This document shows positions 1 to 10,867 of a stretch of 64,000 bases of DNA, piece after piece. Source of the DNA: Telopea speciosissima (Eukaryota > Streptophyta > Magnoliopsida > Proteales > Proteaceae); assembly GCF_018873765.1 (NCBI RefSeq), contig NC_057925.1, positions 60,462,970 through 60,526,969 of the forward strand, written 5' to 3'. Positions within the stretch are counted from its first letter, which is position 1, and every line of letters starts with the position of its first letter. Both the position numbers and the translations under genes were made by a program. The notes under the pieces are model-generated. The model was not told the origin of the DNA, searched no databases, and worked only from the letters and a program-made list of their open reading frames with translations.

Positions 1-1825
1 TCAGTGATGGGCAGCATTCCAGTGCATAACTTCTCTGTTTATCTTTGGCTTGTGAGTGCGATAGAGGTGATGGAAAGATGGATACGCAATTTCATATGGT
101 CAGGAGAACTATACCGCTCCAAGGCGATCACGGTGCATTGGGACAACTTGTGTAAGCTGAAAGATGAGGGTGGGCTTGGTATTAGACTGCTGCGGGACCT
201 AAACCTGCCACTGATCGCAAAGCTGGCGTGGACAATAAATTCAGACAATTCGGCTTTTACAAGTTTTCTGAGGGGGAGGTTTGTGAGGAAAGATGGGAAA
301 TTAAAACAACCAACAGGGACGTCTACGTTTCTGCCAGGCATTCGGAAAGTGTGGGACTTTATTAAATCAGCAGAGCGATGGGTGGTAGGAGATGGAAACT
401 CAATCAATTTTTGGTATGACAAATGGATTGAGGAGCAAAACATAGCGGACTTGCTGCAGCCCAGGGTGATTACTCGCTCCTTAGAAGCAAAAATCTTAGA
501 TTTTGTGGAGGATAATCAATTATCTCTGTCGGCAATAGGTGATAATGGTCTTAAAGCATTTTCAACAAAATCCAAAATCTGAATATTAAGCCTTCGGATA
601 GGGCGGACATGCGATATTGGGCTCATTCTGTAAATGGGAAATTCACGGTAAAGGCGGCTTAGGAGGAACTCAGAAGGAAGACGCCTAAGCCTGTTTGGTA
701 TGGGATGGTCTGGAATAGGGATTTGCATCCTCGAGCCTCAGTTTTTGGATGGAGGTTGGCATATGATGCACTGCCTACAGACAATAAAATAATTGGTAGG
801 AAGATACCGCTGGTATCCAGATGTGAGTTGTGCTTTCAGGCATGTGAAATGAGCCAACATCTATTCATTGATTGTGCTTTTTCAAGCCATATATAGAGAG
901 AAGTTTCATTTCTGTTTAATATTACTTGGAGCGGATTCCCATCAATGGAGTTACTATTCTCATGGTGGCGAAGAAAGGCCAGCATTGTTCCCCTACCGAA
1001 AGTATGGAAGACTCTCCTCATTATTGTAAGCCAACAAATCTGGATGGAACGCAACAGGCGTCGATACGATAACCACAGAAGAACTCCATCACAGGTTACA
1101 AAGATGTGTTTTAGAGAGGTCAAGTATTGTACTCGATTGCAGGGGGTCATTATTAACTCGATCGTTGAGCTTGTATTAGCCAAACGACTGCAGTGTGTAA
1201 TCTCCAGGACCCCTGCAAGGAAGATCATTGAGGTGTTTTGGAGGCATCCCCCCCCCCCCCCAGGGTGGTGGAAACTAAATATTGACGGGTCATCTTTGGG
1301 TAACCCAGGCCAGGACTGATAGGAGCAGGAGGCATCTTTAGAGACCAGCAGAGTATTGTAAGATGTTTTGCAGTTTTTATGGGACTGGGGACCAACTACA
1401 TGGCAGAATTGGGGGCCTTCTTCACTGGAGTTAAGCACGCTCAAGACCTAAACATTGATAAATTGTGGATTGAAAGTGATTCAGCAGCACTGGTTTCAGT
1501 GGTCCTGAATAGATCGTTCCCATGGCGATTCATGCAAGAATGGTGGAATGTCTTAACCTACCTTGAAGCAGTTCAATGGAGAATCACTCATTGCTTCCGT
1601 GAAGCTAATTCGACAGCAGACACTCTAGCGAACCATGCGGCAAAGGGAAGGACATCTCTAAGTTGGGATTCGGCTCCAAGTTTCATTGTACAGGTGGTGA
1701 GCTGGGAAGCTCAAGGAAGATCACATTACAAATTCACATAGGGTGATGTTTTGCATTTAGTTCCAGTCACTGTACATATCTTACATTATATTCATTAATA
1801 CAAATTGCTGACCTTTAGCAAAAAA
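1..1825 (+). mobile_element. 3' part of a decayed plant L1-type LINE
   Basis: The translated pieces match the C-terminal half of a plant non-LTR retrotransposon ORF2. A post-RT region (WIRNFIWSG, GGLGIRLLRDLN, NFWYDKW) covers about 60-460, a zf-RVT-like segment (CELCFQACEMSQHLFIDC) lies near 800-890, and an RNase H domain spans 1270-1690. The RNase H acidic positions are visible in NIDGSSLGN, MAELGAF, IESDSAAL and REANSTADTLAN. The pieces lie in different frames, with stops near 583 and 660 and a further shift around 1315, so the copy is dead. The 3' end is characteristic: a CTTTAGCAAAAAA-type tail at 1813-1825. The 5' end lies outside the window. An 11-C run precedes the RNase H domain. Confidence 0.88.
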
Positions 1826-2290
1826 TGAAGAGAAAGAAAGACGCAATTAATCTTCCCTTCAAATGGGCTAGCTTTTAACGCAACGTATGGAATGGAATGG
1901 TGGTTGATTTTGACTCTTAAATTATCTTTGAACAGCTTCAACTTGAATTTTAGGGTTCACATGTAATCTAGTCGATCGGTCTACTCCCATACCCAATTCC
2001 CATTTTCACATGGTCTGCGTTTGCTATCTTTCTACTTGGTGGTGTTTCCTACGCCCTCTCACAAGGCACCGTGAGATGACACCTCTGCCCCCTGGGTAGA
2101 TACTCAGACATGCTCACCCTTTGGCCCCGACGCTTGTGTAGAGACCATGCGACCAAGTAGAGATCTCTTGCCCATATGTTTTGGCCACTTTACTTCTTTC
2201 ATTTTCCACTATTTTGATTGCATCGTTCATGGAATCTTGGCCGATGAGGGTAGTAATAGTATAGCTTGGTAAACAAATCGAATCGGATAC
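1826..2290 (+). repeat. Paralogous flank segment, copy A
   Basis: This stretch aligns by eye over most of its length with 11751-12240. Shared blocks include GCAACGTATGGAATGG, CTTTGAACAGCTT, CACTTTACTTCTTTCATT and TATAGCTTGGTAAACAAATCG. It starts exactly where the LINE tail ends and is interrupted by the MITE at 2031-2161. I read it as a remnant of tandem duplication at the lectin-kinase locus. In copy B the segment lies just upstream of the 5' end of the kinase pseudogene. Confidence 0.8.
2031..2161. mobile_element. Small MITE-like insertion with 10-bp perfect terminal inverted repeats
   Basis: The segment starts TCTACTTGGT and ends ACCAAGTAGA, a perfect 10-bp inverted pair. The paralogous segment at 11751-12240 lacks it, so it inserted after the duplication. 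I could not settle the target-site duplication. Confidence 0.7.
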
Positions 2291-3420
2291 AAAACAAATT
2301 TGAATTTGATCTCAATTTGTATATATTTGACAAAGAACTAATCAAATTAAGATAATACATTTGTCAAACGAATTCAGATACAAATATTACCATATCCGTA
2401 TCGAATTCGATCCGTTTACCTTACTAATAATTGTATCATTTCATATGTATATTTCAAAAATGTGCATAACAATGACACTTTTTAATAATGGCATAATTAT
2501 ATATTACTTTCAAATAATTTTTGAAAATCTTTTTATACCTCTATTTTAAAGAACTTTAAAAATAAGTCAAAAGAGCATTTAAAAGAATGTGTCAAGTTCT
2601 AAATACACTTATAGAGATGTCATTTCGAAACTCCCTTTTGCAAAAAAAAAAAAAAAAGAAGGAAAATCTCAATAACAAGTCAATGGGCAGAACAATGAAA
2701 TCAAGTTGGAATACAGTGGAATGTGAAACCCAACGATCCAGTCTCAAAAACCCACGAATCGGCCATTCCAAAGTGGCCAGAATATGGATTGATCACAGTT
2801 GATTCGATCTAGGATTTTAAACTCGGAATTGCATATTGAATCGGTCTCTACCGATTTCAGTCCGGAACGAATCGATCCAAAAACCCTAGAATCAACCCTC
2901 AAATATGCTAACCTAATGATCGAGTCTCAAAAACCCTAGACTTAGCCTTTCTAGAACTATCGGAATCGGGATTCATGGCCAATTCCAATCCAAGTCAACC
3001 AATTTGACCAAAGATTTTAAACTTGGAATCAATTATCAAATCATGTATCAGAATCAGGAACGGTCACAACTAATTCCAACCTGAATCAACCGACTCGACC
3101 AAGGATCCCATCGACAGGGACCGATTCAATCTCCGATTATGAGTTTAAAATCCTTGGTCAAATCGGTTGATTCAAATCAGAATTGGCTTTGACCGATCCT
3201 AATTTTAGTCGTTTTAGAACTGTCAATTCTAGGGTTTCAGGGACTTATCATTGGACTTTTAAGATTTGAGGCCGAATATAGGGTCTTTGGGACCAAATCT
3301 GATTGATTCTGATTCGATCTCCGATTTTGAGTTTTAAATCCTGGGACAAATTTGCTAATTCAAATCAGAATTAGCCGTGAATGATCTCGATTTCAAATAG
3401 TCTGGAACGACAAATTTTAG
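2270..3420. repeat. Degenerate dispersed repeat made of GATTCGAATCGG-like words
   Basis: There is no credible gene here. 2270-2420 carries CGGATACAAA / ATCCGTATCGAATTCGATCCG words. 2740-3420 carries a looser self-similar text (TTTTAAACTCGGAAT, AACCCTAGAATC, AATCGGTTGATTCAAATCAG) that reappears around 27290-27395, 34875-35125 and 50700-51235, often in the other orientation. A run of A sits at 2642-2657. The repeat is dispersed and old; the class is unknown. Confidence 0.6.
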
Positions 3421-4458
3421 GATTGTTGGGATTGTATTGCTAAGTTCTCAGATTTATAAACTAATTCTAGAGTTTGATACAACATCTTATTTCGAGTCAC
3501 AACCGAGTGAGTCATTAGAGTGACTTATGTAGAATCAAATTAAAATGGTTTGGTTATGATTTCAAGATTGGGAAGTTAAATGTAATACTTTTTGTTTAGG
3601 GTTTCTATATTGGCAATCTCGAACCAAAGTAGATCTTTGATCGAATCGGCCTGTGCGCGTTTGTTTTGTTATTGGTCTTTACAATTCATAATTGGTTGGT
3701 GGGAGTAAGAACTCTATTTGGTTGCATGTGTAGTGTATATTCCACGCAATCGCTTTTAAAACCATTGGATTAGGATATTTTGGTAACTATCACTGGATCT
3801 AAAGTAAACATTAATTTAATAATTAAAAACTAAAATGAGGTAAATTTTGAATCAAACATATATAATATTCGCATAAAAAAAGAATTTGATTTAAAAGGTC
3901 ACCAATATGGTGGGACCCACATCAGCTGCCTGCTGCCCTTTCTTCTTCGTCGCCATGAACACCACCGCCCCCAATCCCTTCTTCCTCCCAACCACCGCCC
4001 CACCCTTTGCCACACTACCCAAGCCCCTGTTTTTCCTTTGCTGTTTCCGTGAAAACTCTTCGTAGATCTGTAGATGATTCCATAAGTAATTACTTCTCCT
4101 TCTCGTGTTCTTACTAGTTTAATTTTGTTATTTCTCTCCATTAACTTATATCTTCTTCTTGTTTTATCTTTTTTCTGATCGCAACTCTCATGCCACTGAA
4201 AGAGGGAATGAAGATCAATAAAGAGAAGAACAAACTCTCTTTAAGCTTTCGGAATAGAGTATAAAGGTTGACAAGTTTTTTGAGAAAAACTCACAAAAAT
4301 TACAAACTAATACAATAAATGCTAATACTAAGATAAACTTGATTACAAAATAGATATCAAAATTACAAACTAATACAATAAATGCTACATAAATGATGAA
4401 GCAACGAAATTAAGAGGAGTTGTGAGACATTACTTGGATGAAGAAAAAGAGAATTGTT
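3421..4458. other. Intergenic, with 3' flank of the lectin kinase gene
   Basis: No coding region is supported. 4320-4458 is the 3' flank of the minus-strand kinase and aligns with 9035-9175 next to the pseudogene. It holds a short direct duplication: the phrase AAATTACAAACTAATACAAT occurs at about 4296 and again at about 4359. Confidence 0.6.
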
Positions 4459-6900
4459 TTAAGTTCCAACAGCTGAGATGAAAAGATAAGGGTGTGGGGG
4501 AATAGAACCTTCAACAATTCCTTCCAGCATCGGTACAACCTTCTTCAATGTGGGTCTTAGTGACGGCTCTTCTTGGATACACCAAATTGCTACCTTCAAT
4601 AGCCTCTCTAGCTTTCCTATATCATTCATTGCTTCCATATCATTCTCCACCAGAGCATCTAGCCTTCCTTCTCGATAGCAATCATCGGCCCAATCAGTCA
4701 GAATTGCTCTCTCATCATCACCCATTTCCAGTTCAACACTTTTCCGACAACAGATGATCTCCATTAACATGACACCAAAGCTATACACATCTACCTTAAC
4801 TGTGATAGGCATGTGCCTGAACCACTCAGGTGCAACATAGCCTTTGGTCCCTCTAATGGCTGTGCGAGTTCGACTCTGATCATTCATCAAAAGCTTGGCC
4901 AATCCAAAGTCAGAAATCCTTGCTGTATAACAGTCATCGAGAAGTATGTTTTGAGGCTTTATATCGCAGTGGATGATCGGGATGCTACAGTCTTCATGCA
5001 AATACATAAGACCTCTTGCAATACCGAATGCAATCTGGGTTCTTTGGTTCCAATCTGGCCTTGGAGATCCAAAAAGGAAGCTTGCTAAACTGCCATTGCT
5101 CATGAACTCATAGACCAGGAGCCTGTGCTGTCCTTCCTCACAAAATCCAACCAATTTGACCAGATTCTTATGATGGGTCTGGCCAATCGCTCTCAATTCA
5201 GTCTTAAACTCCTTATCTCCCTCTTGTACAACTTTGTCTAACTTTTTTACAGCTACAAGTTTAGAATCCAAACCCAAAACCCCTTTATAGACAACACCAA
5301 AAGCTCCCCTTCCCAGCTCTTCCTTGAATCCATCTGTAGCTTCCTCCAGGTCTTTGTAAGTAAAAGAATGCAGATTTGTTTCAAAAGAAGTTGGTTTTGG
5401 TACCTTGTCTTCTTTTAGTTTTTTATAATGCATCAAAACCCCCATAAAAATTGCAGCTAGAAAAATTAAATTGAAAAATATCGAGCTACCTAATAGCACA
5501 GCTGCAACAACACTGAACAAACCTTGATCTTTCTCCTTTCCATCAGGATTTGACCCAGGATTTACTGGAACTAAAGGAGGATTACCTGCTGAGACTTTGA
5601 GGAGAACCTTCGCCCTGTTATCACTGTTCTGTCTCCCATTTCTAACCGGTAGGCCCTTCTTCCAACAGTGCTCATAATTGAAGGCGGCCATGGCACATTG
5701 ACAATCATACAAGCAAGAGTATTGGCACTCTGCTTCAGTATAAGGTGTCAACGTTTGATAGTCTGCTGAATTCGGCCAATCTGTGTTAAGCAACTCGTCC
5801 ATCCTATACAAAATCTCAGGGGATTCTCCTGATCCATTTTCATAGCATCCTTGTTGTATGAAGTCAGGTTTGCAGCCACTCAATGTATTGTTTGGATCAA
5901 TCAACTTATATTGAGTTGGGCATTCACAAACAGGTCGATTTTGCACAAGCTTGCAGATTCCATTATAACCGCAAGTCCCTTCGCCCACATTTGGACTACT
6001 AGAAGAACATATGTCAGCAGGAATAGACCAGATGATGGACCAACTTTCATAGCCATTGCTGCTGTTCGAAGAGGACTTTGGACGAGTATATTGCGTGAAA
6101 ACACCATTAAAATCAATGGTTGCTCTGTGGTAATGGGTTTTGGTCGAAGGTATGCTCCCATTTGTGAGGTCCCATGATGTGATTCCATTTCTGCTTTGAA
6201 TATGAATGGTAGCTGTACTCTCATCGAAGACAATTTGATAACCAGAACCAGAAGTGTTGCGTACATAATAAGACGCATAAGCATAATTTGTTGGTAATGC
6301 TACAGTATTCATAACGAGATTACCATCAGTAAGCAGGCGGAGCTGGAACCTTCCTTTGGAGTAATTGGTTGGTTGTCGAGAAGAAAGCATGCTACCCAGT
6401 TCTAATATCTGGGTAGGGAGAATGGTGTCACTTGGGTTTTTGAAGCTCTCCCATATATGAACAGAGTTGCTATCCACAAGCACAAAGTTGCCAGTGTCAA
6501 GCATTGCAGCATAGGTGACGACACCAAGAATGGATTGAGCCCTCCATATTTCTTCTCCTTGAGGGTTGTTAAGCTCTAGGCCACCATTAATGGTAAGCTG
6601 AACTTTTGACCCTCTAGGTGCTGGTTTATCTCCATTTGCATACCAAACTATAGTCTTCTCAAGTATTTTCTCATACCAGATGGCAAGCAAGAAGGCATCA
6701 TCCGGATTGTTGATAGCTTGGAACCCAAACGCAAATTCACCTGAAGGAGAAAGCCATGAAGAGATTCTACCCCCGGCAGAGAGAGATTCTCCCAAGCTCA
6801 CATTACTGTAAATTTGAGATGAGACAGAAAGGGGGTGAAAAGGAAGAAGAAGAAGAAGAAGAAGCGAGAGGGAGAAAAGTAAACCAAGATTGACAAACAT
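4459..6900 (-). CDS. G-type lectin S-receptor-like serine/threonine kinase (RLK1/LECRK type), intact, intronless
   Basis: Predicted plasma-membrane receptor kinase of 813 residues. A signal peptide (about 1-28, leucine-rich) is followed by a bulb-type mannose-binding lectin region (about 33-155), an EGF-like cysteine cluster (about 297-345; CGYNGICK, CECP), a PAN-like cysteine region (about 350-430), a transmembrane helix (about 463-488) and a kinase domain (about 515-795). Kinase motifs seen are LGRGAFGVVYKG, the lysine in [22 protein letters not shown] and GTKGYVAPEW. HCD instead of HRD marks it as a non-RD kinase, a class often tied to pattern-triggered immunity. One exon and 813 residues are usual for the RLK1/LECRK clade. 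The ATG sits directly before the signal peptide, with a TATA box about 90 bp upstream. The ligand is unknown. Its nearest relative here is the broken copy at 9176-10800. Confidence 0.95.
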   Translation of the reverse strand: MFVNLGLLFSLSLLLLLLLPFHPLSVSSQIYSNVSLGESLSAGGRISSWLSPSGEFAFGFQAINNPDDAFLLAIWYEKILEKTIVWYANGDKPAPRGSKVQLTINGGLELNNPQGEEIWRAQSILGVVTYAAMLDTGNFVLVDSNSVHIWESFKNPSDTILPTQILELGSMLSSRQPTNYSKGRFQLRLLTDGNLVMNTVALPTNYAYASYYVRNTSGSGYQIVFDESTATIHIQSRNGITSWDLTNGSIPSTKTHYHRATIDFNGVFTQYTRPKSSSNSSNGYESWSIIWSIPADICSSSSPNVGEGTCGYNGICKLVQNRPVCECPTQYKLIDPNNTLSGCKPDFIQQGCYENGSGESPEILYRMDELLNTDWPNSADYQTLTPYTEAECQYSCLYDCQCAMAAFNYEHCWKKGLPVRNGRQNSDNRAKVLLKVSAGNPPLVPVNPGSNPDGKEKDQGLFSVVAAVLLGSSIFFNLIFLAAIFMGVLMHYKKLKEDKVPKPTSFETNLHSFTYKDLEEATDGFKEELGRGAFGVVYKGVLGLDSKLVAVKKLDKVVQEGDKEFKTELRAIGQTHHKNLVKLVGFCEEGQHRLLVYEFMSNGSLASFLFGSPRPDWNQRTQIAFGIARGLMYLHEDCSIPIIHCDIKPQNILLDDCYTARISDFGLAKLLMNDQSRTRTAIRGTKGYVAPEWFRHMPITVKVDVYSFGVMLMEIICCRKSVELEMGDDERAILTDWADDCYREGRLDALVENDMEAMNDIGKLERLLKVAIWCIQEEPSLRPTLKKVVPMLEGIVEGSIPPHPYLFISAVGT

Positions 6901-6984
6901 TGCATGAGATGAGATGAGATGTTTGGGTAACTAGCGAGACGAAGGGAAACATGAAAGCAATTAAAAAAACTGAGCTGAGAGCAG

Positions 6985-6992
6985 CTTTTATA
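6985..6992 (-). promoter_or_regulatory. TATA box of the lectin kinase gene
   Basis: On the minus strand this reads TATAAAAG, 85-92 bp upstream of the ATG, which implies a 5' UTR of roughly 60 nt. The matching stretch upstream of the pseudogene copy lacks it. Confidence 0.65.
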
Positions 6993-7049
6993 AAATAAAT
7001 AAGAATCATAAGAACTTAGAGTAAAAAAACAAAAACAAAAGAATCAGTT

Positions 7050-7250
7050 GGAATTTTTATCCTCTCCAGTTCTTTAATCTGGCAGTTCTATTTTTACTGT
7101 GCGACATGTGGCATAAAATAATTGTGAGTTTGATGAAATGGTGCAAAGCAATCTCCACCACACGATTTTTTTATGCCACGCGCGTATCGCACAGTGAAGG
7201 TAGAACTGCCAGGAACTGTCAGATTATAGAATTGGAGAGGGTAAAAATCC
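7050..7250. mobile_element. MITE with long inverted repeats in the kinase promoter
   Basis: The two halves fold on each other over about 90 nt. The left end reads GGAATTTTTATCCTCTCC and the right end, reverse-complemented, reads GGATTTTTACCCTCTCC. Matching inner blocks follow (AATCTGGCAGTTCTA, ACTGTGCGA, GTGGCATAAA). It lies between the TATA box and the more distal promoter. The paralogous upstream region at 10868-10945 joins the two sides without it. I could not fix the target-site duplication, so the superfamily is left open. Confidence 0.8.
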
Positions 7251-7965
7251 TACAATAAGTGAGAGTGAGAGACACGCCCTTTTGTGTCTCACGTTTCTCT
7301 AAATCTACTATCGAGTAATTACCTTGAAAGTATGGTAGGAATTATATCTTATTTTTTATTGTTCTAATTTTATTTTTTTTTCTTTAAATCATTATCTCTT
7401 TTTTTTTAATTAGGAGTGACCTCTATTAGTGCATTTGGCATTTGTTTGAAATCTTTTTTTTTTATTATTTCAAAAGAGTATTAATTTGAAGGGTAGAATT
7501 AGATTTTAAAATTGTTTTGAAATCATAGTTTAAATATTAAATAGATTGAGTTGGCATGGAGAAAAGGTAGGAATGTAAAATCAAACTCTTTGTCTCATTT
7601 TCTCTTTTATTCTCACACAGCAATCAGATCAGATGCTTTTAAGTGTGAAAACTATGACTTTGTTGGGCTTTCGGTGCTTCAATGATCACGGGAGAGGTCT
7701 CAAGGACAGCCAAATAATTCTAAGGGAAATAAAATTCAAATGACAACTTTACCTTTCACATGATCTAAGTGGTGGTTTTAGCCAAGTTTGTTTTTTTTTA
7801 CCTGAATATTACCTGAGACCCAAGACAGCCCCTGAGATTTTAATACAAAGGGGGGATATTCCTGCCTAACCCCAAGCCCAAATGAGAACAATCCACACAG
7901 GACTAAGCACACAAACACTCAAAGCAAAAGCTCACTCCCAAGCCCAAAGAGAAACCAAGTTACTG
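7251..7965. other. Upstream region of the lectin kinase gene
   Basis: 7257-7337 (GAGAGACACGCC ... TTACCTTGAAAGT) aligns with 10868-10945 beside the pseudogene, so it is duplicated promoter sequence. The rest is AT-rich, with T runs, and shows no gene. Confidence 0.5.
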
Positions 7966-8100
7966 TACCACGACAAGGCCGTGGAGAAGGGGTCCTTGGT
8001 GGTTTCCGCATGTGGGTTTGATTCGATTCCAGCGCAACTGGGTTTGATGTTCAATTCCAGGCAATGGGAACAACCGTCAGTACCGTATAGTGTGATCTTA
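7966..8100 (+). pseudogene. Exon fragment of a saccharopine-dehydrogenase-like oxidoreductase
   Basis: The frame encodes YHDKAVEKGSLVVSACGFDS followed by IPAQLGLMFNSRQWEQPSVP. This matches a highly conserved internal stretch of plant mitochondrial saccharopine dehydrogenase-like oxidoreductases (SCCPDH family, such as Arabidopsis At5g39410), as I recall it. The match ends near 8080, a stop follows at 8101, and I find no other part of the gene upstream or downstream. It is therefore a stray duplicated or retrotransposed fragment. Confidence 0.75.
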
Positions 8101-8103
8101 TGA

Positions 8104-9030
8104 GTAATAACTTCAAAGTTCATGTTTGACAACATTGGTGATCAAATTTGGTGTGTTATGGAGAATCTCAGTTATCTCGGAGCTTGCAGCGAATTATTCG
8201 ACAAGACCCGATGGGTTTTCTTGTGTTAAGGAAATAAGTTGTATTTTGTTTTTTGAGAATCGGGATGTGAGATTAGGGGCTGGCCCGGGTCCCAGTGAAT
8301 AATCGGGATTAAGAAAAAAAAAACCATTGGTGATCATATTTAGTTTGTCACAAGGTCACACTTCCATTCCATATCACAGGTATAAAAGATCCACAGTCAT
8401 TTCATTGGTCAAATTTCGATCTCAAATAAGTATAGGGAAAAAACCTCCCATAAAATTAAGAAAATTACAATTAGCCGGAATTTGAGCAGTAAGATTGGTG
8501 TGGGTCCTTTATGCCATGTGGCAAGGAGGTCCTCCATCATATGGCCCACCCTACATCCATGTGGCAGGGAAGTGTGAACGCTTGACATGCCAAGTGTAAC
8601 TAAAATAAGTAATTATCTTTTCAAGATGAACTAGTGAAAGTAGACAAGGCTCTATATTAACACAACACCAAACCTCTTAATCAAATTCAGGGATCCAATG
8701 GCATATTTTTAAAGTCTCCTCTGGACTTATTTGATGATCCTATACTTGCAGATGAAGACCTTAATTAATGGTAATCTAACTAGCAATGTTGAAGGATTTC
8801 TTGAGACTTGTAAGATTCAAGCATACAACATTTTTTCAAAAAAATTGCATTAGTTAGTTTCCCCTGTTTCCCCTGATTCTTTCAATGAAGTTGCCTGTGT
8901 CATGAGAAATAAAAGAAATTGAAAGAATAACTTCTACACTGTAAGAAGCCCTAAAATGTTAAAGCTCAATCCTCTCCTTGGGATACAAAGTTAAAACTCA
9001 CAAAAAGTATGGTATATATTGGGTTGTAGT
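8104..9030. other. Intergenic, no gene seen
   Basis: Low-complexity AT-rich sequence with an A run at about 8313. Both strands lack coding signal of useful length. From about 9035 it becomes the duplicated 3' flank of the kinase pseudogene. Confidence 0.5.
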
Positions 9031-9175
9031 CTCAAAACTAAGATAAACTTGGTTACAAAATAGATATCTAAATAACAGAGTCATACAATAAATGCTACAT
9101 AAGTGATTAAGCACATAAAGAGGAGTTCTGTGACATTACTTATTGGATAGAGAAAAGAGAATTGTTTTTTAAGTT

Positions 9176-10800
9176 TCAACAACTGAGATGAAAAGATAAG
9201 GGTGTGGCGGCATAGAAACTTGAACAATTCCTTCCAGCATCTGTACAACCTTCCTCATAGTGGGTCTCACTCAGTGATGGCTCTTCTTGAATACACCAAA
9301 TTGCTACCTTCAATAGCCTCTCTAGCCTTCCAATATCATTCATTGCTTCCATATCATTTTCCACCAGAGCATCTAGCCTTCCTTCTCGACAGCAATCATA
9401 AACCCAATCGGTCAGAATTGCTCTCTCGTCATCACCACCCATTTCTAGTTCAACACTTTTCCGACAACAGATGATCTCCATTAACATGACACCAAAGCTA
9501 TACACATCTACCTTAACTGTGATAGGCATGTGCCTGAACCATTCAGGTGAAACATAGCCTTTGGTCCCTCTAATGGCCGTGTTAGTTCGACTCTGATCAG
9601 TCATCAAGAGCTTGGCCAATCCAAAGTCAGAAATCCTTGTTGTATAAGAGTCGTCGAGAAGTATGTTTTGAGGCTTTATATCGCAGTGGATGATCTGGAC
9701 ACTGCACTCTTCATGCAAATACATAAGCCCTCTTGCAATACCGAATGCAATCTGGGTTCGCTGGTTCCAATCTGGCCTTGGAGATCCAAAAAGGAAGCTT
9801 GCTAAACTGCCATTGCTCATGAACTCGTAGACCAATTCAAGAGCCTGTGTTGTCCTTCCTCACAGAATCCAACCAATTTGACCAGATTCTTATGATGGTT
9901 CTGGCTAATCGCTCTCAATTCAGTCTTAAACTCCTTATCTCCCTCTTGTACAACTTTGTCTAACTTTTTTACAGCTACAAGTTTAGAATCCAAACCCAAG
10001 ACCCCTTTATAGACAACACTAAAAGCTCCCCTTCCCAGCTCTTCCTTGAATCCATCTGTAGCTTCCTCCAGGTCTTTGTAAGTAAAAGAATGCAGATTTG
10101 TTTCAAAAGAACTGCTTGGTGTTTTTTTTTTGGTACCTTTTCTCCTTTTAGTTTTTTATGGTACACCAAAATCCCCCATAGAAATTGCAGCTAGAAAAAT
10201 TACCTAATAGCACAGCTGCAACAACACTGAACAAACCTGCTTTATCTTTCTGATCCTCTCCATTAGGATTTGACCCACCAAGATTATTATAACCTAGTGG
10301 AATTGAAGGAGGATGGGGATTTCTCTGGGAATTATCACCTTTTAAGACTTTGAGGAAAGACTTCACAAGTACATCACTCTTATGCCCAGTTCTTCCATTT
10401 CTAACCGGTAGGCTCTTCTTCCAACAGTTCCCGTCTCTCAAGCTGGCAATTGCACATCGACAATCATGCAAGCAAGCATCTTTGCTTCTTCTTCAGTAGA
10501 AGGTGTCAGCCTTTGATAGTCAGCTGAATCAGGCCAATCTGATCAATTTTCATGGCATCCTTGTAGTATGAAGTCAGGTTTGCAGCCACTCAATGTATTG
10601 TTTGGATCAACCAACTTATATTGATTTGGGCAAACACAAACAGATCGATTTAGCACAATCTTGCAAATGCTGTTAACTCCGCAAATCCCTTCTCCCAAGC
10701 TCACATTACTGTAAATTTGAGATGAGACAGAAATGGGGTGAAGAGGAAGAAGAAGAAGAAGAAGCGAGAGGGAGAAAAGAAATCCAAGATTGACAAACAT
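9176..10800 (-). pseudogene. Broken tandem copy of the lectin receptor kinase gene
   Basis: Highly similar to the gene at 4459-6900, in the same orientation. The signal peptide (ATG at 10800) is joined directly to the EGF-like region because about 807 bp of lectin and S-domain sequence is missing. Further damage is a roughly 60-bp loss in the PAN region near 10540, a roughly 22-bp loss in the transmembrane segment near 10200, a 5-bp insertion near 9835 in the kinase N-lobe, and a 4-bp insertion near 9262 that alters the C-terminus. The kinase motifs ([26 protein letters not shown]) survive as sequence, so inactivation is fairly recent. The TATA box of the intact copy has no counterpart here. 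Confidence 0.9.
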
Positions 10801-10867
10801 TGCATGAGTTGTTTGGGTAACTCTGCTGCAGCATCGAAGGGAACATGAAAGCAATTTAAAAACAGAG

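Noticed and set aside
2880-2950. Telomere-like AAACCCTA motifs
   Set aside because: The motifs are scattered and unphased within a degenerate repeat. They are not arrays of the plant telomere unit.
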